A stretch of 49,653 nucleotides of DNA. It comes from Syntrophaceae bacterium UBA4059 (GTDB lineage Bacteria; Desulfobacterota; Syntrophia; Syntrophales; Smithellaceae). Location: the NCBI GenBank assembly GCA_002382045.1, contig DFZJ01000223.1:9758-59410 (forward strand), written 5' to 3'. Both the position numbers and the translations under genes were made by a program. This document shows, piece after piece, positions 8,766 to 16,855 of this stretch. The notes below the pieces were generated by a model. The model was not told the origin of the DNA. It searched no databases and worked only from the letters and a program-made list of their open reading frames with translations. Every line of letters starts with the position of its first letter. The stretch's first letter is position 1.

Positions 8766-9158
8766 ATGAAAGTAAGCCCTTATGCGGGAAAACCTGCCGA
8801 ACCGGCGATGCTGGTGAAGGTGCCCAAACTTATTACGGCTTATTATACCGAAGTGCCTGATCCGAAAGTTTCGTTACAACGGGTCGCGTTTGGCACATCA
8901 GGGCATCGCGGCTCAGCCTTCGATAAAGCATTCAATGAATGGCATATCCTTGCTATCAGCCAAGCCATTTGTCTCTACCGAAAACAGCAGAAGATCGATG
9001 ATCCTCTGTTCGAAAAAGCCCTTCGCGCCGCAACGACGCACCGGCACGACTATCTCAATTCATACATTGCTGATCTCGCCAGTGTGCTCGACATGGACGC
9101 CATTCGGGGTGCGAAGATCAGCATGGGCGTCGATCCGCTCGGTGTCGCCGGGAAATAG
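8766..9158 (+). pseudogene. pgm: Phosphoglucomutase remnant lacking the catalytic core
   Basis: 130 aa against about 545 for alpha-D-glucose-specific phosphoglucomutase. Residues 1-80 match the family N-terminus (AGKPAEPAMLVKV, then VAFGTSGHRGSAF). The chain then jumps in frame to a segment that normally lies about 100 residues further on (ALRAATTHRHDYLNSYIADL, then ISMGVDPLG) and stops. The catalytic phosphoserine loop (TPSHNPP in E. coli Pgm), the metal loop DPDYDRH and the C-terminal half are missing, so it cannot be a phosphoglucomutase. It sits between intact genes, 14 bases after tal and 14 before the glycosidase, showing that a deletion occurred inside an operon. Confidence 0.88.
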
Positions 9159-9172
9159 CTTGAGGATAAAAC

Positions 9173-10501
9173 ATGATTGAACGGAAAAACGCGCTTGATA
9201 TTGCACTACCGTCGCACGCCGTTACAAACGCTGAGCTGGAAAAGCTTCAGCACAAATCATTCAGCTACTTTCTGCATGAGACGAATCCGGACAACGGGCT
9301 GGTGATCGACAAGAACGCAGCGGATTGGCCTGCCAGTATTGCCGCTACAGGCCTCGCGCTGGCATCTTACCCTGTGGCCGTCGAGCGCGGATATATATCG
9401 CGTGCCGCAGCGGCAGAACGAACGCTGATCACATTGCGTTTTTTCTGGAACAGTCAGCAAGGCCCCGAGCCCGACGCTACCGGCTACCAGGGATTTTATT
9501 ATCATTTTCTTGACATGCAGACCGGCCGGCGCGCCTGGCAATGCGAACTGTCAACGATAGATAGCGCTTTTTTGCTGGCGGGTGCTTTAACTGCGGGAGT
9601 TTATTTTGATAAGGATACGGCCGACGAGCATGAAATCCGCACCCTCGCCGACGCGCTCTATCGCCGTGCTGATTGGCAATGGGCGCAAAACCTTGGCACA
9701 ACGGTTACGCACGGTTGGAAGCCCGAAAGCGGATTTCTCAAATACCATTGGGAAGGCTATGATGAGGCGATGTTGTTGTATGTCCTGGGACTGGGCTCTC
9801 CCACTCATCCGCTGCCCGAAAGCTGCTACGCCGCGTGGACTTCGACCTACCGGTGGGAGAGCTGTTGCGGATATGAATATCTTTATGCCGGGTCCTTATT
9901 CACACACCAGCTCTCGCATGTCTGGATCGACTTTCGCGGCATTCAGGACGCGTTCATGCAAGCTAAGGGCATCGACTATTTCGAGAACAGCCGTCGCGCG
10001 ACTTATGTGCAACAGCAGTATGCGATAGACAACCCGCTCAAGTTCGCGGGCTATGGCCGCAATTGCTGGGGAATTACCGCAAGCGACGGCCCCGGCCCGG
10101 ACACGCTCAAAGTGAACGGCATCGAACGCCAATTCTTTGATTACGTTGGACGAGGTGTGCCGTATGGGCCCGACGACGGCACCATCGCGCCGTGGGCGGT
10201 GGTGCCGTCGCTGCCTTTTGCGCCGGAGATCGTGCTGCCCGTGATCGACTATCTGATACACGAGATCAATTGGAAAATGGACCACCCCTATGGCTTCAAG
10301 GCGACATTCAATCCGACCTACCCGGTAAAGTCAAGCAATCCCTTTGGCTGGGTATCACCCTGGCATTACGGGCTTAATCAAGGGCCGATTGTTTTGATGA
10401 TCGAAAACTATCGTACCGGCTTATTGTGGCGATTGATGCAAAACTGCTCATACATCGCCTGCGGCTTGAGGCGTGCTGGTTTTAGCGGGGGTTGGCTATG
10501 A
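9173..10501 (+). CDS. Glycoamylase-family (PF10091/GH144-like) glycoside hydrolase
   Basis: 442 aa. An (alpha/alpha)6-type enzyme by family: LEKLQHKSFSYFLHETNP at the start, GFYYHFLDMQTGRRAW, ELSTIDSAFLLAG, and a C-terminus GPIVLMIENYRTGLLWRL...AGFSGGWL are hallmarks of the putative glucoamylase family, which includes beta-1,2-glucanases (GH144). Acidic residues in WECELST-like and EGYDEAM regions are candidate catalytic or binding positions. No signal peptide is present, so a cytoplasmic role on an internal glucan is likely, feeding the adjacent sugar-phosphate enzymes; that is inference. GAGG lies ten bases before the ATG. Confidence 0.88.
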   Translation: MIERKNALDIALPSHAVTNAELEKLQHKSFSYFLHETNPDNGLVIDKNAADWPASIAATGLALASYPVAVERGYISRAAAAERTLITLRFFWNSQQGPEPDATGYQGFYYHFLDMQTGRRAWQCELSTIDSAFLLAGALTAGVYFDKDTADEHEIRTLADALYRRADWQWAQNLGTTVTHGWKPESGFLKYHWEGYDEAMLLYVLGLGSPTHPLPESCYAAWTSTYRWESCCGYEYLYAGSLFTHQLSHVWIDFRGIQDAFMQAKGIDYFENSRRATYVQQQYAIDNPLKFAGYGRNCWGITASDGPGPDTLKVNGIERQFFDYVGRGVPYGPDDGTIAPWAVVPSLPFAPEIVLPVIDYLIHEINWKMDHPYGFKATFNPTYPVKSSNPFGWVSPWHYGLNQGPIVLMIENYRTGLLWRLMQNCSYIACGLRRAGFSGGWL

Positions 10502-10561
10502 ACCATGAACTTGTGGACAGCATACTGGAAACTAAACTCAAAAAATGAAAGGAGTGCTATT

Positions 10562-11305
10562 ATGCTAAGGAAAGCCAAATCGCTAAAAGGTTATAAATTG
10601 CACGGCCGCGATGCGGACATAGGAAAGGTCAAAGAATTCTATTTTGATGACCACCACTGGACGATTCGTTATCTGGTTGCCGACACAGGAAACTGGCTTT
10701 TGGGCAGGCAGGTATTGATCTCGCCTTATGCGCTGGCCGCTGCGAATAAAGAAGGACAATCCATAACGATCGATTTGACCAAAAAGCAAATTGAGGACAG
10801 TCCTTCCTTGAACAGTGACAGGCCCGTTTCGCGACAATATGAGGAAACCTATTACGGGTATTATGGATGGCCGATGTATTGGAATGGCCCCTACATGTGG
10901 GGGTATTATCCCACCATTTTGCGTGAACGTGAAAAATGGAGAGAAATCAACCAGGGTGGGAAAGCGTGGGATCACCATCTACGCAGCACTCACGAGGTGA
11001 GCGACTATCACATCCAAGCCGCAGATGGCGAGATTGGCCACGTCGAAGATTTTGTAATCGATGACGAGACATGGGCAATTCGTTATCTAATCATCGATAC
11101 AAGGAACTGGTGGCCGGGGAAAAAGGTTCTGGTTTCAACGCAATGGATCGAGCGCGTTAATTGGATCGAGGGAAAAGTCTTCGTCAGTCTAATCCGCGAG
11201 ACCATCTCTCAGTCACCGGAATACACGGAGGAGCTGCTGATAACCCGGGATTATGAAACCAGACTGCATCGACATTACAATCACCAAGGATACTGGGTCG
11301 TTTAA
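10562..11305 (+). CDS. Tandem PRC-barrel domain protein
   Basis: 247 aa with two PRC-barrel repeats: residues about 5-62 (LKGYKLHGRDADIGKVKEFY, then WTIRYLVADTGNWLLGRQVL) and about 140-205 (VSDYHIQAADGEIGHVEDFV, then WAIRYLIIDTRNWWPGKKVL). A Tyr/Trp-rich linker joins them. PRC-barrels occur in photosynthetic reaction-centre H subunits and RimM and generally act as small binding or assembly domains; the role of this two-domain type is unknown. ATG 10562 follows GAAAGGAG; the upstream in-frame codons to 10505 are ignored. Such proteins recur beside phosphoketolase and stress genes, which is contextual knowledge and not proof. Confidence 0.88.
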   Translation: MLRKAKSLKGYKLHGRDADIGKVKEFYFDDHHWTIRYLVADTGNWLLGRQVLISPYALAAANKEGQSITIDLTKKQIEDSPSLNSDRPVSRQYEETYYGYYGWPMYWNGPYMWGYYPTILREREKWREINQGGKAWDHHLRSTHEVSDYHIQAADGEIGHVEDFVIDDETWAIRYLIIDTRNWWPGKKVLVSTQWIERVNWIEGKVFVSLIRETISQSPEYTEELLITRDYETRLHRHYNHQGYWVV

Positions 11306-11396
11306 CCGGCTGCCAGGAAGCATTCCCGCTGAAGCAAGCGCAGGAAAGGGTGCTTTGAATTGTGAAAACAAAAAAGCGCCTGAAAGGAACATTGTT

Positions 11397-13826
11397 ATGA
11401 AGGTGAAAAATGGACTCAGGAAAAACATCGCCGTGGAAACGGAGAAGTCGAACAAAATAGATAAGCCGCTGTCGCCCGATCTGCTGCGAAAGATAAACGC
11501 CTACTGGCGTGCCGCGAACTACCTCTCGGTAGGCCAACTTTATCTTCACGAGAATCCTTTGCTTTGCGAGCCGCTGAAATTATCACACGTGAAGGCGATG
11601 CTGCTCGGGCACTGGGGGACGACGCCGGGCCAGAATTTCATCTATGTGCACCTGAATCGGGTCATCAAGAAGTATGATCTGGATATGTTCTACATCTCCG
11701 GTCCCGGCCATGGCGGCCCGGCATTGGTGGGCAATACCTATCTTGAAGGAACCTACAGTGAGATTTATCCGAATATCAGCCAGGACGAAGCCGGGCTGAA
11801 GAAGCTGTTCACTCAATTCTCGTTTCCCGGTGGGATTCCCAGCCATGTCTCGCCGGAGTGTCCCGGGTCGATCCATGAGGGTGGAGAGTTAGGGTACTCG
11901 CTCAGCCATGCCTTCGGGGCCGTGTTTGATAATCCGGAATTGGTCGTCGCCTGCGTCATCGGTGACGGCGAAGCGGAAACAGGTCCACTGGCAACGGCAT
12001 GGCACTCCAACAAATTTCTAAACCCGATTACCGACGGGGCTGTGTTACCAATTTTGCATCTTAACGGCTACAAAATTGCCAATCCAACGATTCTGGCCCG
12101 TATCCCGCGTGAGGAACTGGAACAGTTGCTCCGAGGTTATGGTTGGACTCCTCACTTTGTTGAAGGTGATGAACCGGAAAAGATGCATCAACTCATGGCT
12201 GGTATTTTAGATACTGCTATTGAGGAAATTAAACAAATACAAAGCAATGCCAGAGACAATAACCATGCTACCCGCCCACGCTGGCCAATGATTGTATTTA
12301 ATTCACCTAAAGGTTGGACCGGACCCAAAGTAGTAGATGGACTCCAAATTGAGGGAACATTTCGGGCACATCAAATTCCTTTACAGGTAGATTCAGATCA
12401 TCCACATCATTTAAAATTGCTGGAAAACTGGATGAAAAGCTATAAAGCGGAAGAGCTCTTTGATAAAAAGGGGCGTCTCATACCGGAATTAGCAGAACTG
12501 GCGCCAAAGGGTGAACGAAGAATGGGAGCTAATCCGCACGCCAACGGTGGCTTATTACTGCACGACCTGATTATGCCGGACTTCCGGAATAATGCTGTTC
12601 AGGTTACATCGCCGGGCTCGGTTATGTCTTCCGACACACATGTGCTTGGCGAGTTCCTTCGCGATGTGATAAAACTTAACACGGATCAAAACAACTTCCG
12701 TGTTTTCGGTCCTGATGAAATCCTTTCCAACCGCCTGAACGCCATTTTTGAGGTGACCAACCGGCAATGGGAAGCTCAAACACAAGATAATGACGAATTC
12801 CTTGCAACCCAGGGACGGGCAATGGAGATATTGAGCGAACATCAATGCGAAGGCTGGCTCGAAGGATACCTGCTCACCGGACGACACGGGCTTTTTACCA
12901 GCTATGAAGCATTTATTCATATTGTCGATTCGATGTTTAATCAACATGCCAAGTGGTTGAAAGTAAGTGCTAAATTGCCATGGAGAAAAAAAATAGCATC
13001 ACTGAATTACCTGCTTGCTTCGCATGTTTGGCAACAGGCGCATAATGGCGACACCCATCAGGATCCCGGATTTATCGATCATGTGGTAAACAAAAAGGCT
13101 TCCATCGCGCGTGTCTATCTGCCACCGGATTCGAATTGTTTATTGTCCGTTGGGGATCATTGCTTAAGGAGCCGTAATTATGTAAATGTTGTGATTGCCG
13201 GTAAATATCTGGCACCTCAATGGTTAAACATGGAAGAAGCTATAGAACATTGCACCCGTGGAATTAGTATCTGGCAATGGGCAAGTAATGATCAAGGTTC
13301 GCAACCCGATGTAGTAATGGCCTGCTGCGGTGATGTACCTACACTCGAGACACTGGCTGCAGTTTCCATTCTACGGGAGCATTTACCTGACCTGAAAATC
13401 AGGGTAGTTAACGTGGTCGATCTGATGAAACTTGAACCCAATACAGAACACCCACACGGATTAACCGATTCTGAATTCGATGCTTTGTTTACGAAAGATA
13501 AACCTATTGTTTTTGCTTTTCACGGCTATCCACAGCTGATACATTCTCTTACCTATCGCCGTACGAACCATGAAAACATGCATGTTCGTGGTTATAAGGA
13601 AGAAGGAACCATAACTACTTTCTTTGACAATCTGGTACTCAACGATCTGGACCGGTTTCATCTGGTAATAGATGTAATAAATCGTGTGCCACAATTGAGT
13701 GACAAAGGGGCGAAACTGAAGCTAATGCTGGAGAAAAAACTTATTGAACACAGAACATATATTAATAAGCACGGCCAGGATCTGCCGGAAGTCCGGAACT
13801 GGAAATGGAAGCTGACCCATGAATAA
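11397..13826 (+). CDS. xfp: Xylulose-5-phosphate/fructose-6-phosphate phosphoketolase
   Basis: 809 aa, full length for the family. Cleaves xylulose-5-P (and/or fructose-6-P) with phosphate to acetyl-P plus glyceraldehyde-3-P (or erythrose-4-P) using thiamine diphosphate. Signatures: GHWGTTPGQNFIYVHLNR, ISGPGHGGPALVGNTYLEGT, FPGGIPSHVSPECPGSIHEG, the ThDP-binding VIGDGEAETGPLATAWHSNK, and EGWLEGYLLTGRHG. ATG 11397 follows GAAAGGAAC; the frame stays open back to 11253 but overlaps the PRC gene. Its stop overlaps the next start by 8 bases (13819-13826). The 3' two-thirds looks visibly more AT-rich than the 5' third. No acetate kinase or phosphotransacetylase gene is in the window. Confidence 0.96.
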   Translation: MKVKNGLRKNIAVETEKSNKIDKPLSPDLLRKINAYWRAANYLSVGQLYLHENPLLCEPLKLSHVKAMLLGHWGTTPGQNFIYVHLNRVIKKYDLDMFYISGPGHGGPALVGNTYLEGTYSEIYPNISQDEAGLKKLFTQFSFPGGIPSHVSPECPGSIHEGGELGYSLSHAFGAVFDNPELVVACVIGDGEAETGPLATAWHSNKFLNPITDGAVLPILHLNGYKIANPTILARIPREELEQLLRGYGWTPHFVEGDEPEKMHQLMAGILDTAIEEIKQIQSNARDNNHATRPRWPMIVFNSPKGWTGPKVVDGLQIEGTFRAHQIPLQVDSDHPHHLKLLENWMKSYKAEELFDKKGRLIPELAELAPKGERRMGANPHANGGLLLHDLIMPDFRNNAVQVTSPGSVMSSDTHVLGEFLRDVIKLNTDQNNFRVFGPDEILSNRLNAIFEVTNRQWEAQTQDNDEFLATQGRAMEILSEHQCEGWLEGYLLTGRHGLFTSYEAFIHIVDSMFNQHAKWLKVSAKLPWRKKIASLNYLLASHVWQQAHNGDTHQDPGFIDHVVNKKASIARVYLPPDSNCLLSVGDHCLRSRNYVNVVIAGKYLAPQWLNMEEAIEHCTRGISIWQWASNDQGSQPDVVMACCGDVPTLETLAAVSILREHLPDLKIRVVNVVDLMKLEPNTEHPHGLTDSEFDALFTKDKPIVFAFHGYPQLIHSLTYRRTNHENMHVRGYKEEGTITTFFDNLVLNDLDRFHLVIDVINRVPQLSDKGAKLKLMLEKKLIEHRTYINKHGQDLPEVRNWKWKLTHE

Positions 13827-15162
13827 GATCAAACAACTCTGGAGTAACCTACAGTCCAGCTTTTGGTTTACTCCTTCGCTGATTGTTTTGTTCAGCGCTG
13901 CCTTCGCAGCAGCGATGATCGAAGCGGACTCCGCCGGAAGCGACCAATGGCTGGCCCAGTGGCCTCGACTGTTTGGGTCTGGTGCGGAAGGTGCTCGCGG
14001 AATGATGTCCACAATTGCCGGTTCGATGATGACCGTGGTAGGCGTCATGTTTTCTATGATCCTGGTGGTGCTGGCGCTGGCTTCGAGCCAATACACCTCG
14101 CGCATTCTGCGGAACTTCATGAGCAGCCGCGTCACGCAGGTCGTGCTTGGAATTTTCGCGGGAATTTTTACATACTGCCTGATCGTGTTGCGCACCATTC
14201 GCAGCGGCGACGAGGGGGCATTTGTTCCAAACCTGGCGGTGTTTTTCGGCTTCGTGCTGGCGCTTGGAGGTGTCGTGGCCCTCATGTTCTTCATTCATCA
14301 CATTGCCTCTTCAATCCAGGCGTCAAGCATTATCTCCTCGGTTGCCGAAGAAACCATCGCAGTCATTGACCGGCTGTTTCCGGAAAAACTTGGCCGGGGG
14401 CCGGGTGAAGACGATGATGGCCAGACGCTAAGCCCTCTATCCGGGCGGAATTGGCGTGCCGTCCGGGCCTCGCAAAACGGCTATATCCAGAGCGTGAATA
14501 ACGCAGCGCTCCTGCGTCTGGCGCGGAAGAGGAAAAGCATCGTGAGAATGGAGCACGGCATCGGTGATTTCGTTGTCCGGAACAGCCCACTGGCCTCACT
14601 CGCTCTTGAAAATCCACCGGATCACGAGACGATTGCAGCCTTGCAGGATACTTTCAGCATCAGCAGCTACCGGACGGTTGAACAGGACGCTGCCTTCGGC
14701 ATCAGACAGATCGTGGATATGGCGTTGAAAGCCCTCTCCCCCGGCATCAACGACACCACGACAGCCGTGATGTGTGTGGATTATCTGACAGCGATTATGG
14801 CGCAGCTGGCGCCCCGGCAAATCCCTTCATCGCACCGTTATGAAGAAGGGCAGCTGCGCGTGATCGCTAAAGGCCCGAGCTTTGAAAGCTTGCTTTCCGA
14901 AGCGTTCGACCAAATTCGAGGCAACGCCACAGGCAATGTAGCCATCATGTTAAGGATGCTGGGAGCGGTGCAAACAATCGCCAGTGTGACAGCCGGCCCA
15001 AGCCGGCGGCGGGCGCTTCGCGATCAAGTGCAATGGATCGCCGAATTGGCTGAGCGCACTCTCGAATCCGCGCATGATCGGGCGAGGATCGAAACGCGGT
15101 TGGCGCACGTGTGCGAAGCGCTCGAAACCGAGCCTGCTTTGTACCCGGATGAGGAGAAATAA
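13819..15162 (+). CDS. DUF2254 membrane protein
   Basis: 447 aa. Four N-terminal membrane segments (about 13-32, 66-90, 108-127, 138-162), with SMMTVVGVMFSMILVVLALA and SSQYTSRILRNFMSSRVTQV characteristic of DUF2254, followed by a soluble C-terminal half (ASQNGYIQSVNNAALLRLA, and DMALKALSPGINDTTTA, which is the best-conserved motif). The function is not established; an ion-channel or transport role has been suspected because of the MscS-like organisation. It overlaps the phosphoketolase stop by 8 bases, so it is translationally coupled. GAAGCTGACC before the ATG gives only a weak ribosome site. Confidence 0.9.
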   Translation: MNKIKQLWSNLQSSFWFTPSLIVLFSAAFAAAMIEADSAGSDQWLAQWPRLFGSGAEGARGMMSTIAGSMMTVVGVMFSMILVVLALASSQYTSRILRNFMSSRVTQVVLGIFAGIFTYCLIVLRTIRSGDEGAFVPNLAVFFGFVLALGGVVALMFFIHHIASSIQASSIISSVAEETIAVIDRLFPEKLGRGPGEDDDGQTLSPLSGRNWRAVRASQNGYIQSVNNAALLRLARKRKSIVRMEHGIGDFVVRNSPLASLALENPPDHETIAALQDTFSISSYRTVEQDAAFGIRQIVDMALKALSPGINDTTTAVMCVDYLTAIMAQLAPRQIPSSHRYEEGQLRVIAKGPSFESLLSEAFDQIRGNATGNVAIMLRMLGAVQTIASVTAGPSRRRALRDQVQWIAELAERTLESAHDRARIETRLAHVCEALETEPALYPDEEK

Positions 15163-15205
15163 TGCGCCTTGGCAAATATAATACCGCGATGGAAAGGACA
15201 TCAAT

Positions 15206-16855
15206 ATGACGAAAAACATAATACCACTTAATGAGCTCGCGGCATGGAAGGCCCTAGAAGCCCATTACGTGAAAGTCCGGGAGTTGCATCTCCGGCAGCT
15301 CTTTGCGGAAGATCCAAAGCGCGGACAGCGTTTGACAGCTGAGGCCATCGGCATCTACTTTGATTATTCTAAGCATCGTATCACCGACGAGACTTTAAGC
15401 CTTCTTTTGCACTTGGCGGAGGAGTCCGGCCTGCGCGCTCGCATTGATGCCATGTTCCGGGGCGATAAGATCAATGTTACTGAAAATCGAGCAGTTTTAC
15501 ACACGGCCCTGCGCGCGCCCAAAGGGGAATCCATCATCGTGGATGGCGAAGACGTCGTGCCTCAGGTTCATGATGTGCTCGATAAGATGACCGGTTTTTG
15601 CAACCGGGTGCGCAGTGGAGAATGGAAGGGCCACACCGGCAAGCCGATCCGTAACATCATCAATATCGGTATCGGCGGGTCAGACCTTGGGCCGGTGATG
15701 GCGTACGAGGCATTACGGCATTATAGCCGGCGCGACCTGACGTTCCGATTTGTCTCCAACATCGACGGCACTGATTTCGCCGAGGCTACCCGCGACCTCG
15801 CCGCTGAGGAGACACTCTTCATCATCTCGTCGAAGACCTTTACGACATTGGAGACAATGACCAACGCGCATACGGCCCGCGACTGGGCACTCAAGACATT
15901 GAAACACCCCGCTGCCGTTGCCAGGCATTTCGTTGCGGTCTCGACCAACGCCCACGAAGTGGCTAAGATTGGCATCGATACCGCCAATATGTTCGAGTTC
16001 TGGGATTGGGTTGGCGGACGGTATTCCATGGACTCGGCAATCGGCCTCTCGACCATGATCGCCATCGGTCCTGAAAATTTTCGCGCCATGCTCGACGGTT
16101 TCCACCAGATGGACAAACATTTCCGTACGGCCCCTTTCGAGCATAACTTGCCGGTGCTCATGGGGCTTTTAGGAATCTGGTACAATAACTTCTTCGCCTC
16201 GCAGACCGTCGCGGTCCTTCCGTATGAGCAGTACCTGAAGCGCTTCCCGGCTTACCTCCAGCAATTGACGATGGAAAGCAATGGCAAGCACGTCACGCTT
16301 GATGGAACTGAGATCGGCTACCAAACCGCTCCAATCTACTGGGGAGAGCCGGGTACTAATGGGCAGCATTCTTTTTACCAGATGATCCATCAGGGGACCA
16401 AACTCATTCCCTGCGACTTCATTGGATTTATTCAGTCTCTTAATCATCTGGGCCACCACCACGATTTGCTTATGGCCAATATGTTTGCCCAGGCTGAGGC
16501 ACTGGCCTTTGGCAAAACACGGAAGGAGGTTCAAGAAGAAGGTACACCCGCATGGCTGGCGCCGCACAAAACCTTCGAGGGCAACCGTCCGTCCAGCACG
16601 ATCCTTGTGGAACGGCTGACTCCGGCGGCACTGGGAAAGCTTGTCGCACTATACGAGCACAGTGTCTTTACCCAGGGTGCCATTTGGCAAATTGATTCGT
16701 TTGATCAGTGGGGCGTCGAACTGGGCAAGGCGCTTGCCGCGCGAATTATCCCCAAACTTGAGACCGGAACCGAGCACCAACTCAAACACGACAGTTCAAC
16801 TAACGCGTTGATCCGGCGCTGTCGTAAATCCAGGAGCTTGTCCGATGGATATTGA
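15206..16855 (+). CDS. pgi: Glucose-6-phosphate isomerase
   Basis: 549 aa, full length. Interconverts glucose-6-P and fructose-6-P in the cytosol. Motifs: INIGIGGSDLGPVMAYEALR, SSKTFTTLETMTNAHTARDW, WDWVGGRYSMDSAIGLSTMI, and EPGTNGQHSFYQMIHQGT containing the catalytic Glu381; the C-terminal VELGKALA and HDSSTNALI helices are also present. GAAAGGACAT precedes the ATG. Its last 11 bases overlap the next gene. With transaldolase and phosphoketolase it supports a sugar-phosphate shunt leading to acetyl-P and triose-P. Confidence 0.96.
   Translation: MTKNIIPLNELAAWKALEAHYVKVRELHLRQLFAEDPKRGQRLTAEAIGIYFDYSKHRITDETLSLLLHLAEESGLRARIDAMFRGDKINVTENRAVLHTALRAPKGESIIVDGEDVVPQVHDVLDKMTGFCNRVRSGEWKGHTGKPIRNIINIGIGGSDLGPVMAYEALRHYSRRDLTFRFVSNIDGTDFAEATRDLAAEETLFIISSKTFTTLETMTNAHTARDWALKTLKHPAAVARHFVAVSTNAHEVAKIGIDTANMFEFWDWVGGRYSMDSAIGLSTMIAIGPENFRAMLDGFHQMDKHFRTAPFEHNLPVLMGLLGIWYNNFFASQTVAVLPYEQYLKRFPAYLQQLTMESNGKHVTLDGTEIGYQTAPIYWGEPGTNGQHSFYQMIHQGTKLIPCDFIGFIQSLNHLGHHHDLLMANMFAQAEALAFGKTRKEVQEEGTPAWLAPHKTFEGNRPSSTILVERLTPAALGKLVALYEHSVFTQGAIWQIDSFDQWGVELGKALAARIIPKLETGTEHQLKHDSSTNALIRRCRKSRSLSDGY

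Noticed and set aside
14222..15219. Long minus-strand and other-frame ORFs over DUF2254, pgi and thiolase genes
   Set aside because: They are shadows of GC-rich genes, with no motif, signal peptide or ribosome site of their own.
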